Assembly (NCBI GenBank): GCA_039654915.1
Contig: CM077594.1
Location: 105,104,893 to 105,168,892 of the forward strand
Reading direction: 5' to 3'
Source of the DNA: Aquilaria yunnanensis
Lineage: Eukaryota > Streptophyta > Magnoliopsida > Malvales > Thymelaeaceae
Length of the DNA: 64,000 bases
The translations under genes were made by a program, and so were the position numbers. Positions 25,704 through 37,583 of the stretch are shown piece by piece; positions within the stretch are counted from its first letter, which is position 1, and each line of letters starts with the position of its first letter. The notes under the pieces were generated by a model that was not told the DNA's origin, did not search any database, and saw nothing but the letters and a program-made list of their open reading frames with translations.

Positions 25704-26389
25704 GAGGAGTAGAATTTATGTTTAAATAATGACGATGTTTCTATTATATCATCTGTCCTTCTTATTTATCCTCTGGTGTTTGGGAATTGGGACATGTCTA
25801 TTTGCTTTTTATTGTTTGCTTATATGGGAACTACTGTCTCTGTTTCATTCTTTGTAACAAAATGAATTGAAAAGTTCAATTTTCTGTACGAAAGTTACAC
25901 CTGATGCTTGAAATAATGAGGAATAGAACTTTATATAATATTCTTGTGATGTATAGTCTCTTCCTTTCTCTCTTTTTGGGATGGAACGGATATCTAAATC
26001 TAATTTTCATGGGGGAGTCTAAACTAATTTTTGGTGTCATCCTAGAGAAGTCATCTGCGCTTAAACTGGAATCCATTGCTTGATCTCTTATATCTCATCA
26101 AAGCAACTCTCTCAGATTGTCAACAATCAAATATTAAGCCTACTAATTTGAATTTTGAAGCTGATAATCTTGTACCAAAAGGGGAAACCTAGGTGGCTTA
26201 GTTCTGAAGTCAAGAGGCATTATTTGCCACAGCAAAAAATAAAGATTTCTCAAATGAAATTCTAAGGCTAAAGTTCTAATTTGACTCATGAACTTGCATA
26301 ATCTACATAACCAGCTCCTAAATAAAAGTTGGTTCTCAAATGCGTGCTAATGTAATTTTTCATGCTTACAATGACAGACCTATATACAT
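25704..26389. other. ASFT 3' region and spacer
   Basis: AT-rich sequence follows the stop codon. It probably contains the 3' untranslated region (tttgtaac and aatgaa-like phrases near 25852-25868). No further gene is seen. Confidence 0.5.
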
Positions 26390-27600
26390 GAAGTGTGTAA
26401 GCCCAACCTGCGTACTTTCTGGCATAGATATCCCTGAGTCCCTTGGCCTTTAATTCACATGTTAGGCAAGTCTTAGTGAACCCTACCCATGTTATTGCTA
26501 TCTGAGACCTCCTTAGGGTGGCATTGCATCCTCACACCCTTAGGTGCCCTATGCCACGGGTTGTTCCACCACCGAGGAACACCCTCAGTGGCTATAGCTT
26601 GCCGACCAGAATCACACCCGTGAGGGTGCTCCCAGGCTGCCCTGCCCAGCCCATGCACCCCAGGGCTTGCGGGTGCTCCCGGTGCATACCTGTGCCCCCA
26701 GCACCAATGCAGCACCAGGAGGCCTACCCCATGTACATATCCAGCACACATCCTAAGGCGGCTGGCATACAAGAGCCCACCAAATATAGTTCAGTTTGCC
26801 CATATTTATACACACAATGTCACACATAATTTGGTCTAAAACCATATCAAATCCATCCTTGAGCATCATAAACAGATAAATGCCCACTAAACATCATATG
26901 CTTGTCGAATGTACACTCTTATAGCTAGTTGTAATACAAGCATCGTAGCTACACATTTAACAAATAAGCATAAAAAATAACATACAAAAATCCTTCCTTA
27001 GAATCAAGATTTGCAAGCACAAACACACCACACTTGCATGTCTTGCCTTTTGGTCCTCTTTAGGGTTCAATAGAGCAAACTTGGGTCTTGCCTAACCAAA
27101 TGAAAACTAAGGCTTTATTAACCACCATACATAGCTTAAGATTAACCAAGCTTGATGTTACACATCTCAGAAATTCGGACCCTTACCTCTTGGAACCTTG
27201 ATGGCCAAACCTTCGCCTTAAGCACCCAACCTTGTTCTCTTGCTTGTTGGCTTTGCTTTATGCTTGCACATAAGCAAAAGGAGTAAGACCTTTGCCATAT
27301 CCAGCCCGTTCTAAACCATACCAAGCTATAAAAACTCAAATCCAAGTGAAATCGACATACTTACAACGTACCAAGGCCCAACCTTAAGAAACCATGCATT
27401 AAACTATGATTTCCATGAAATTCCCACTCTTTGCCTTGATTTTTACTCAATTTGCTTAGGACTTGCTAGAGTTTGAAGATCTCTCTCTTAGAAGCTGAAA
27501 TTGTGTGGATTATGGCTAAGGAAAGAGATGAAATGATCTCATAAGAGCTAAGATTCTAATTTCTAAAGACATAAGCATATGGAGTGATAGTTTTTAAACA
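26390..27600 (-). repeat. GC-rich non-coding repeat remnant, LTR-like
   Basis: A marked GC-rich island at about 26500-26760 sits in otherwise AT-rich DNA. Read on the minus strand, the whole block resembles the non-coding part of a plant LTR retrotransposon: a G-rich spacer after a long T/G-rich leader with aaggcgaagg and gggtccgaatttc phrases. No gag or pol is seen and neither TG/CA ends nor a target duplication could be fixed, so the class is uncertain. The short open frames on both strands have no family resemblance. Confidence 0.35.
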
Positions 27601-29030
27601 AAATTAACATACAACTTTTGATTAAATTATACAAAAATATGTAATTTAATGATTTTATGTAAATAAATTTAATATAAATAATAGTTTAATGAAGATGCTT
27701 TCATGGCACTTTAATATGTGTACATTTTATAGATAGATGTTTTCTATTCCTACTTCCATTCCAATTCCAGGTTTGGGTCACCTAGCATATAAGACTTATG
27801 AGGCTAAAATAGTAATTTCAATCATCTCATAAATGGAGATGGATTTAGAAAATTTCATGATACCTTAAAATAATTATTTTCGCCATTTGCATCCATTTAT
27901 AAAATAAAAAATAAGGTATCATGATAAATTACAAAATACCTCTCATAGCCCAACTTAGTCAAATTGACCATTTTACCCATCATAAGCCACTACATCCCAC
28001 TGAACCTGAGACTCAGGCTAAAAACAATATTCTAAGTATAGAATTTCTGTTTTAACCTAGTAATTTGAAACTGCATCTTGAAAGGCTGTTAAAATATTAT
28101 TTTTCATTTTACATAATTGTGTTGTTCAGTTTGTTGGTATTGTTGTTCTAACTTGAAATTGTTGTTATTTGAGTTGATATTACAATTAGTTTGTTATTGT
28201 TATCTATTTTGTCGATATTATTATTCATTTTGTCAATATTATTATTCCCTTGTAACTTCCCAATTATTGTTCATTCAGTTGATATTATCATTCTTTTGGT
28301 CGAAACTGCTATTCTTCTGTCCCTTCACAATTGTTGTTCCTTTGGTTAATATTGTTATTGTATCTATCAATATGTTCTATGGTTATTTTTGAAGATCTAA
28401 GAGAATGAGTACTAAAATGAAAAGAAAGATAGATTTAGAAGGCTTTTGTATCGTTTAGCCGCTGGCTTTGTTTCTAGCTTTGTTTCGACACGCATTTTCT
28501 GTTAGACTAGCTCTGTTCCAACTCGCATTTACTCAATTTCCTGGATCCAATCTCGTGAATCATCTGATTTTATGAGTTTCTGGTGGAGTAACATTTACGG
28601 ATTTAGGTTTTTTATTTTGTTATGGTTTGAGTTTATGTGTGTCATATAAAAGGACTTATTGTGTTAGAATTTTAAATATGAAAGGAAAATTCAATATGGT
28701 AAAAAGACAAAATGTCAGGATTTTAATATGGAGAAGAGATATGGAGGCCAGGGAGAGTTAAGATGAGAAGTTTTTTGTGATTCTTATATTTTGTAATTGT
28801 ATGTAGGAGATCCATGAGCACTGTAAGTACTAAAAACATACCTCTGTTATAATTTTTATATTTTGTTCTAGTGAATTTTTTTTCATCCGTAAATGTAGTC
28901 TAATTAAGAGCTGAATCATATTAAATTTATGTGTATTTATTAATCGTATTTACTATCCTACTGCACATGATGTGTAATTGGTGATTTTTTTCCCAAAAGT
29001 AACATTGATTCGCGATGGGGGATGGTGATG
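27601..29030. other. Intergenic, includes a degenerate TTATT-rich tandem region
   Basis: About 28118-28380 is a degenerate repeat of phrases such as attttgtcgatattattatt and ttgttgttc, which gives a meaningless hydrophobic open frame. The rest is AT-rich with no gene. Confidence 0.5.
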
Positions 29031-29034
29031 AGGA

Positions 29035-29330
29035 GGGAGTTTCCGCCACTGATTCCGATACTGGCTTGGACGGAGAATCTCTTTTCCTGTGTGCATTGGT
29101 AGCTCTGCCATCTGAATCTCAGCAGTAACAATTTCACCGGCCAGGTACCGGTCGGCAGCTTCATGTCTGACATCCAGGCGCTTGATCTTTCTAGCCTCAA
29201 GTACATCAATCTCGAAGGATGTTCCGTCGTCGGTCGAATCCCGCCAGAGACGAGCCGGATGAAGGGCCTAAAATGGATTTACATGGGTTGCAACGATTTT
29301 TCTGGCAAAATGCCAAAAGACGTCAGAGAA
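29035..29330 (+). pseudogene. Leucine-rich-repeat receptor fragment
   Basis: One frame gives consecutive plant extracellular LRRs: HLNLSSNNFTGQVP, then LKYINLEGCSVVGRIPPE, then LKWIYMGCNDFSGKMPK. The G-x-IP ends are those of receptor-like kinases and proteins. A phrase EFPPLIPIL just before it also looks like LRR sequence but is separated by a stop. There is no signal peptide, membrane segment or kinase domain, and the open stretch stops at about 29396. It appears to be an isolated copied fragment. The nearest full-length parent cannot be named. Confidence 0.6.
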
Positions 29331-29903
29331 TTGTCCTCTTCAGCAATCAAGAGTGACCGGTTGGAACATGGAGCAGCGTCGAAATGGTGTATGTAATTTC
29401 ATGGATGGCAAAGCCATAAATAAAAGCAAAGTAAGGGTTCAACACGTTAGTTAGATGTAGGATATCGCGGGCCTTTCCTCAGTGTCCATAATACTTGCTT
29501 TTGCAGACAAATGAAAATATGGGAAAAACAAATAAATAAAGGGTGAGGAGTACTTTTTCCCAGTTATTTTCTTGTCGCATGAATTTTTCCCATGTTAGTT
29601 TGCCCATCATGCTTATCACGAAGGAGCTCATCAAAACAATTACTAGTTTCAGAAATTCTGGTGAAACAAACAAGTAGCCTATTTTCTTGTGAACAAAAAG
29701 GTCCAGAGACAATTGAACCTTCTCCAGTAGGCATTGTAGATGGCAGGATGGGGGCAGTAGTGAGAGATTCAACCCGTCCTTTTGTTCTTGTTTAGATATC
29801 CTATACTTGTCCCTTTTCCAGTTGACTCATGCCCATCTCGATCTTCCCGTGAATAATACAATAGTGCAGCAAAAAGTGACAAGAACAGTGTGCCAATCAT
29901 AGA
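29331..29903. other. Spacer and probable ARP2 3' untranslated region
   Basis: No gene is recognised. The last few hundred bases before 29904 are likely the ARP2 3' untranslated region, read on the minus strand. Confidence 0.45.
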
Positions 29904-32900
29904 TCAAGCTTGGCCACACTTGCTCAGGCAGGCAACCCCTTCTTCCAAATAATCTTCCCTGCTAATCCAAAATTCAGGTGCATCCTGCAAGAATTGCCGT
30001 GAGATTCAGTTTTCTGTGTGCTTCAATGGAGGCTAACTATGCTATGGACAGTTAAAAAGGATTTCGAAAAAAGAAATTCAGACAACCTTATACATGAGGC
30101 ATAGGAAGAAAATTATCACCTTCATAATTCCTGCAAGAACTGCTCCTCCAAGATATACCATATGCTTCCTTCTAGGAGGATCCTCAATTCTCAATCGCAA
30201 CTTCTGTTACAACAGGAGAGAGAAGCAAATGAGAGAAATCACAGCTTTTCAGTTGAAAAGCTAGAAAGGATCCTATTTGCTTCCCCCAAGTCCAAGCAGA
30301 GAAGTTGTCTGGACTGGATAACGCCAATCATTTTTATGAAGTCAAAGAAATGACAGTTTATCAAATAAAGCATGGCAGGACTAAGACTTTACCTTCAACC
30401 CATCCTTATTTCCCTTCAAAACTACATCAAGATATCGGTCCTGAATTTCCTTCTCCAACCTAAAGCAAGTGCAAATTAATTTCAACCAACACAAAAAATA
30501 TTGCCAGGATTGGAGACTGTAAAAAAGGCAACATATAGACAAGTCGGAGAAGAGACTGGATCATTGTCAAGAGCGGAAGGAAAAACAGAGACTGGATCAT
30601 TGACAAGAGCGGAAGGAAAAACAGAGTATCAAAATCCAATCAAACAAATCAAAGATAGGAATTTGCCACAATCTAGCAAATCTTCTACGAAGAAATCTCC
30701 GAATGCCGAGTCATATTATTAAGGAAAAACAATAGCCACTTTTTACAACAGGACCATCCAAATCACTTAACAAAAGACAGTTATCAATCACTCAATTCTA
30801 TCCTCAAGTATTTTAGTATTCTCAAAGATCATCAAAGCACACGGCTCAACACCACAGCTCCACAAGCAAACATGTAGCAAAAAGCTATTGAAAAGAATCT
30901 TCTTTAAGAGCCTAATCACGATACAAAAACTTAACATGGATAAATCAACACCAAATTACTAGCCGTAATTTATCCTGGAACAGTCTAATTGAGGAGATAG
31001 CTGCTTTGAATGTTCTTGTTATTGGTTTTCGAGGATAAAAAAAAATATACAAATCATAAGAATTGCTTACCGGCTAGGTAATCCAGGATACATGGTGCTC
31101 CCCCCGCTTAAAACTATATGCTGGTAGAGCTGAAAAAGAGAAAAATCATGGATGGATCATAATTGTACAATGAGTTACAATTATGGCTTTCTCTGAAAAG
31201 GAAAATGCACAAGGAAAAATACATCACAGTAAAGCAACTTTCCCTCTCTCCAGTGATCATTATAGAAAAAACGTGTAATTTTAAGATCTCCCACATTGCC
31301 ACAAGCACTTCTCAAATTCCTAGTTGCTATCAGTGTGTAAATTAGAGAAATGTGGGTAAATGGTCATCAGAATCATGACCACTAGACTCAGAAGAACACA
31401 AACATGTAAAATGCGACTAATTGCCGATAAGTGCCCCACCGATTTATCTCAAAATACATAAGCAGTTACCTGCATTGAACACTCTACCTTCCACCAAAAT
31501 AACATTTAAACAAGAAAAACTAGCAGGAGAATGAGATAGTGTGGAGAGCATCGCAAGAAAGTTGCTTTGATCCCTTCATCAATGCTTTGGTTGGGTTGGA
31601 AGGAAATAAATAAATAAAAATGTCTGATCAATTAGGTTACCATTTGTTCATCACTGGGGCCAATATCAAAGAATATTCAGATTACCTTACTCATAGTTAG
31701 CATCCAACCTAGAGTCAATGTACAGTTCGTGGAGAGGCCTCACCACAAACAAAAAGCACGACAAACCCCTTAACCTAACCCTCTGGGACTATGGGATTAG
31801 GCCACTGCACCACTTGACCCAGTAAGCAGGCCTAACAACTGATAATGTATCTCTCATGTGGACCAGAACAACAACAACAAAGGGCTGACAATGGTGCAAT
31901 GACATGAGCTCTGATACCAAGTTAAAACCGTCAAATCCAAAATCTAATGGCAGGGTAGAGAAGCCCGGCCACAGTATAAAGCACAAATAAGAGGCCAAAC
32001 GCTTTCACCACTTAGCGCTTGTGATTCATCACTGATGACTTCCAATAAAAATGGGGTTCCAGTACACACCAACTACCTATGTCAGATTATGGTTATGGGG
32101 TTTGAGAAACAACTATAGTACCATCATGCGATTGTCAATATCCATTTCCTGAATGCAGCGAAAAACCATGTCCGCCATCCCATCACCTTCAACGTCAATG
32201 AGCTCCTGAAAGAAGAATCATTTCAATCATAATAATCTGTATCTGGCAGTGCATTTTTCACGAATAAATGATAACTGGCATTTTAAAACTAACATTTTGA
32301 CCAAGTGTTTTTTGAAGTACTGAGCTAATCAAGATACAATAATAATGCGTTATGAAGTCTATAATTACCAGGTCTGCAGGCAACCAAATTATACAAATGA
32401 CCAAAAACACGGAGCATGGAGTCATCAAAATGTCCAACAACTCAAAGAAAAAAAGCCTAACATACTGGCCAGAAAAATTCGTGAAGTAGACACTATGAGA
32501 CTGAATGAACTAGCCTAAGAATAAATCATTCAAGATCAACACACAAGACCCAGATCATTTCAGAAGGCATAAAACCAAACATGATAGTACTTAAAAGTAC
32601 ATAACTGCAAAAAACTAGTTTTTTTAAATAAAAAGTAAGACTCACTGGGGTAAAAAGAGCCTCAGGTGCTTGAAAGCGTTCAGTACCAACTTTAATTACT
32701 CTTCCATCTGGAAGCTGATTCAATAGTATTAGAAGCCGGATCAGCCATTAATGTCAAAACACTTGATTCATGCATTGAATGCACGTCTAAAATGATGGTC
32801 AAGCATTACAAATTGACTAAAAGCAAGAACTTACAGTATAATTCTTAACCAGAATAGTGGTCTCAAGTCCTAGTTGATATTCTCGTTTATAATCATAACT

Positions 32901-35236
32901 GATAAGATAGAGATATATATAAGCTTATACTCTGAGAAGTTCAACAATATCACAATATCACAAATGAAGGTTAACCTTATATAGCAAAGCTTCTCTTTGA
33001 TTTCCCTAACAGTCTCAAAATCAGCATTCCTATTCATGGCATACCTGCAGCACCCCAACCCAAAAATTGAAAAAAAAAATTGAAATATTAAAGGAGTCAG
33101 GAACCCAGTCAAATATCTTCAAGGGAGCAAGAATAACGATTCATATGTCCTCACCCTCTCCGTGAGAGTAAATCTACAAGGTAAGATGTTATGTGTCGAC
33201 CAGCAATGTTCATGCGCTTAGTAAGATGGGGAAATGAATAGCCATCAACAACTGGAACCTAGAGAGAAATAAATGACAATAGTCTATTAAAATAATTTAC
33301 AATTCCCATCAATTCACACCACACAGTATCGGTAAGAGAATAGGTCTTCTAAAGAAAAACAAAAAGTTTGACTTCAATATGGGAAGCCAATTACATTGGG
33401 TACCACTTCATGCATGTTGCTGAAAGGGGGCTGATTGCCAGTTGTTCAAAAATATTTGAGCAAAAAAAACATTTACATAAAAGATAACGTCCATGTCACT
33501 AGAATGAAATTTGCCAAAACATTCACCCCAGTTTTCACACTTATGCAATATAAAAAATTAAGGAATAAGGTCAAGCAAATTGTAAATCTACAGCTAAGCA
33601 TTTACCACATGTGTAACACCATCACCAGAGTCGATAACTAGACCAGTCAACAAGCCTGTTAAACATCAAGGGCATAACTCACTAAGACATGAAGAGAATG
33701 ATAAGGAATGCGTGTTAATAACCACAACAGATTAAAGAAAACAACAGCATTTATAAACAGTTCTTTCCAACATGTCTGGGACAAACACACTCATGGAAAC
33801 ATAAAAGCATGTCAGTATAAAACTATGGCATCCATGTTTGGAGTCTCTTCTCATCACCTCTAAAGACACTGATCAAACACTTTATCAATGCAGCTGTAAT
33901 CCAAGATCATTACTTAGGGCCAACTATATGAATCGTGTTTATCCCTTCAATCAAACTTGAGGTGTCATCCCCCAGCCCTTCTAACTGAGATAGGTCCCTT
34001 TTTTCACTATTTTTCCACATTATTTAAGTTCATTATTACCTCCTCTTAAAATGCTTTAAACCAGTGATCAGAACATTGAATAGATTTAGTTAGGAAAACT
34101 TATACACCTATAGAGAAGCATGTGTGGAGGTTTGCACAGTTGCATGCACTCATGTGTAAAGAAAGTTAACACCTTCAATCATCTGCATAGGCACCTTGAG
34201 CATACAGAGTTAGAACAGCCTGGATCTGTATGAAGACACCAGAAAAGTTGTATTTCTCAAACATAGTCTCAACCTGCAGCATCAAACAAGAATTATATCA
34301 CATGACCTGGAAGGTGAGATAATGAGACAATAATCTGCAAAGCAGTAGCAGAACAATGAGCTCAGTAACGATCACACACCATTTGTTCGCGGTTTTTTGA
34401 TGGATTGAGAGGTGGATCAGTGAGAAGTATCTTACATTCTGCTGGGTCAATCTAGTGACGGAACTGTAGAAAAGTTAATCATGGCCTTGTAAAACCAAAT
34501 GCCCTTCTACATCAACAGAAGAGTTAGAAATGGACCTTTAGTTCATTGTAGAATGCATGGTCCCACACATGGTACATATCATCCCAGTTGTGCACAATAC
34601 CATTGTTGACAGGATAAGAGATATCCAGTTGATGCCGCAGATCGGCGCAAGCTTCTCCAACAACAATATCCTAAAGAAAAAAACGTTTCTCATCATTCAA
34701 TTGATACACTGAACTGTCCAGCTACTGCGTCAAAGCAAATTTATCCAAAATCCCTAAAAACCACAACTCCACGTCTTCCAATACAAAAAGAAAGACGGGC
34801 TATCTTCTAGATCATCCATTTGACTAGACAGCGAATGAATCTAAGAAACAAAATTGGGCAACATAAAAAGAAAGACAACTCGAGCCAATTTCACCTTCAG
34901 CTCTTGCTCCATTAGAGATTCTTCATAACGCAACAAAGGCCTGCCAACCACGCAAGGGAACACAGATGTGGGAAAATTCTCTCCAGCAAAACCGCATTTT
35001 ACATACTGCAACAAAAGATCTAGTTCATAAAAGCCGAACAGAACCGAAAGGAACAAACTGCAACGTCTCTGTGAGAAATTTAAATTTTCAACTGGTCATT
35101 CGAAGAGAAGGCTAATTTTAGATTATCAATGTCTCAATATTCGTTCTCAATGAATGGGGGCGATCTGATGAAGGATCGGAAAGATATGGCTTACCCCAGT
35201 ACCGTTGTCGCAGACGACGACTTTTCTGCTGTCCAT
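29904..35236 (-). CDS. ARP2: Actin-related protein 2 (ARP2/3 complex subunit)
   Basis: Fifteen exons on the minus strand: 35195-35236, 34895-35005, 34536-34670, 34380-34451, 34195-34273, 33606-33655, 33155-33258, 32976-33044, 32835-32898, 32646-32714, 32122-32205, 31071-31129, 30393-30459, 30120-30203, 29904-29984. They sum to 1170 bases, giving 389 residues, the same length I recall for Arabidopsis ARP2. Diagnostic stretches are [20 protein letters not shown] at the start, the nucleotide-binding [33 protein letters not shown], and [14 protein letters not shown] near the end. The protein pairs with ARP3 in the seven-subunit complex that starts branched actin filaments; in plants it shapes trichomes and pavement cells. 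Every junction keeps frame. The donor of intron 3 is weak (see findings). Confidence 0.97.
30552..30623. repeat. 36-bp tandem duplication in ARP2 intron 12
   Basis: Two copies of a 36-bp unit, beginning gagactggatcattg, differ at one base. The sequence is intronic. Confidence 0.9.
31690..32060 (-). mobile_element. Probable TRIM-like LTR element remnant in ARP2 intron 11
   Basis: On the minus strand the sequence tggtatcagagc (31910-31921 region) is the standard primer site complementary to initiator tRNA-Met used by plant LTR retroelements. On the upstream side (+ coordinates about 31925-32030) and the downstream side (about 31690-31760) lie weakly similar segments around gagaagcccggccaca and gagaggcctcaccaca, a plausible pair of short decayed LTRs. 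The total length is only about 370 bp with no coding capacity, as in terminal-repeat retrotransposons in miniature. Exact ends are not fixed. Confidence 0.5.
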
Positions 35237-35618
35237 CTTATGCTGCTTAGGAGAAGTGGGACGCTCTCGCTTGCTCTATAGAGACGCAGCAGTGATTGAT
35301 TCGACGACACTTTCTTCGAACAGAGGTGCTTCTAAATGCAGGAACCAAAGATGTATGACGTAGCCTTTCTGAAACCTCAAGTCACAGCTTAGGGCCGAAC
35401 TCCATAAATTGCCATTAATGTTTTAATTCACTTTGAATTTCATCACTATTGCTGTTTTGTTTCAGTTTCACCAAGCGCCAAAAACTACACGATATCAAAC
35501 TACCTTGTCTGCCATGTATTTTCTCTGTCGAGAGATTATCCTCTGTTGCCAAAAATTTATATGACCGATAAACATTGATCTTTCACAGAGCGATAGTAGT
35601 AGAACATAAAATTTTAAA
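35237..35618. other. ARP2 upstream region
   Basis: This contains the probable ARP2 5' leader and promoter, read on the minus strand. No TATA box is clear. Confidence 0.4.
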
Positions 35619-36611
35619 GGTAAAAGAATCAAATTTGCCATTAATGTTTAGGTTATGGCTCGAATTTGCCACTATAGTTTTTTTTTCTTAATCTCTCATT
35701 AATATTTTAAAATTGGCTCAAATATGCTACTAAAGTTTTATATTGCGGGTAAATATGCTATTGCAGTTAAAAAAAGTTAACAGAAAACATTAAAAAGAAT
35801 AAATTTTGAAATTTTAGTGTGATAATGCAAGTTTTAACAAATTTCAAATATTTTATATAATTAGTCTCTTTCTCTTTCTCTTTTTCTCTCTCTCTCTCTC
35901 AAAGGCCGTCTACCGCCACCGCCTTCTAAAGCTTCTCCGGCCGCCGTGGATGATAAAAAAATTTCCAACTTTTTCTCCTCCCATCACCATTGGTGAGATT
36001 CGAGAGGAAAAACTGTCTTTCCTCTGCATAAAAGCACTCCTTCCACTGTCTTCGATGCTTCCCTTTATCATATTGGATGCTTTTTCTCCTCCATTTCCTT
36101 TTCACGCGCCCAGCCAAAGGTGGAAACCAACCTTTCTAAAATCTCCAACATAAAATACGAAGTTAATGCTTCTAGAAACTTCAATTGATACACTAAAGAC
36201 TAAATCGGAAGAAATGCTTGAGATTTCGTCAGTTCTGATCTTGAAATCAATCCAATGGAATAGCTAGCTAGATGCTTTGCCTATAGCCCTTCGTTGGCTC
36301 ATTCCTCGGTTTGACAGGATGTTGTTGGAGGTGAGGTTGAACCAAACGTAATATTGCCAGAGGTAAGGCCGGAGAAATTCCTAACATTGGAGATGAGTCT
36401 AATTACCTATGACTCTTGTAGTTTTTTGAAAGTTACATTATCATCCTGAAATTTCAAAACTTCTTACTATTTACATTTTTCGTTATTTTTTAATGGTAGT
36501 GACATATTTGAGTCTATTTTGAAATATTATTATGAAATTGGCCCAAAAAAAACTATAGTGGCAAATTTGAGCCCTAACCTAAACATTAGTGGTGATTTTA
36601 ATACTTTTGCC
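35619..36611. mobile_element. Long-TIR fold-back element (Mutator-like), 993 bp
   Basis: The left end (ggtaaaagaatc, then atgtttaggtta and gaatttgccactatag) matches the reverse complement of the right end (ggcaaaagtatt, atgtttaggtta, aaatttgccactatag) over roughly 200 bp with gaps. The 9-bp flanks aattttaaa and agttttaag agree at 7 of 9 positions. The centre (about 35875-36330) is GC-richer and starts with a CT-rich run. It may be captured host DNA, but I recognise no gene in it. Confidence 0.7.
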
Positions 36612-36627
36612 AGTTTTAAGCAAGCAC

Positions 36628-37583
36628 GTGGACTAGTGTTTTGATGAGCCCAATTCACCCACTAAATTTTTTTTGGGCCAAATAAGCCATTAATGTTACT
36701 GTGTTAGGCCAATTCATCCACTGTCATTAAAAGTAATCCAACCTGTCAAGAAAAATGTCAAATCAAACTTGCCTTAAATGAGAAACCCTATCGCATGCTT
36801 GTGCAACTCATTTGCTTCTAATTGATTCTCATCTAACGACATAGAGAATAATCAATTCTCCCAAACTGTGGAAGAAAGTCAGACAATGAAGTGGTTGATG
36901 AAAGTGAGGCGTAATAGAGATAAAGGTGAAAGATGAAATCTAATCAAAAGCAAAAAGCACATAGAACCCGTATCCTTCTTTGTTGGAAGGACGAAAAATT
37001 GATCCTAGAAGTGGCTTCAATTCCTACACCAAGACTTCTGCAAGCTCAGGGCACCCTTTCATCTTCATCGTCCCATTTTTCTTAACCTTCGCTGCCACAC
37101 TCTCTGCCTCCACCACACCTTCCCTTGGTTTGAACCCATCACTATCATCAACTCCACTTCCACCCCTTCATCTTCCTCTTCTTATATTTTCTTAACCCGT
37201 GCTGCCAGACTCTTCGCTTTCACCGCAATTTCCCCGATCAAACCAATTCACCACGATGACATCCAAAATTTCCACTAAGCCTAGATTTTTAAGCCACTGG
37301 TTACATTTTCCATTCCCAAATTGACCAATCAATTTTGACTGATCTTGAACTCATTTCTTCACCAAATCGTCCACAAAATCCAATTGTATACACTTATTTT
37401 AAACCACATCAACATTCTATTGACAGAATATTCTTTATTCTGAATGGTATATGCACCCAATTAACGACTAGTAGTCTCTCTATGCTAATTTAAAAATACG
37501 GGTGGTTTATTTGGCCTTAAAAAATATTAGTAACTGATTTGGATCAATCTAGTAACTTTAGTGGTTTATTTGTTATTTTTGCC
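36628..37583. mobile_element. Fold-back element, family shared with 62.1 kb
   Basis: The left part (cccaattcacccacta, then gggccaaataagccat) matches the reverse complement of the right part (ccaaatcagttactaa, then aggccaaataaaccac). The outer right terminus reads ggcaaaaataa on the other strand. A related element lies at about 62142-62824, sharing the phrase ataagccattaatgttact. The left end here seems truncated where it meets the neighbouring element. The centre has only short open frames with no family. Confidence 0.55.
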
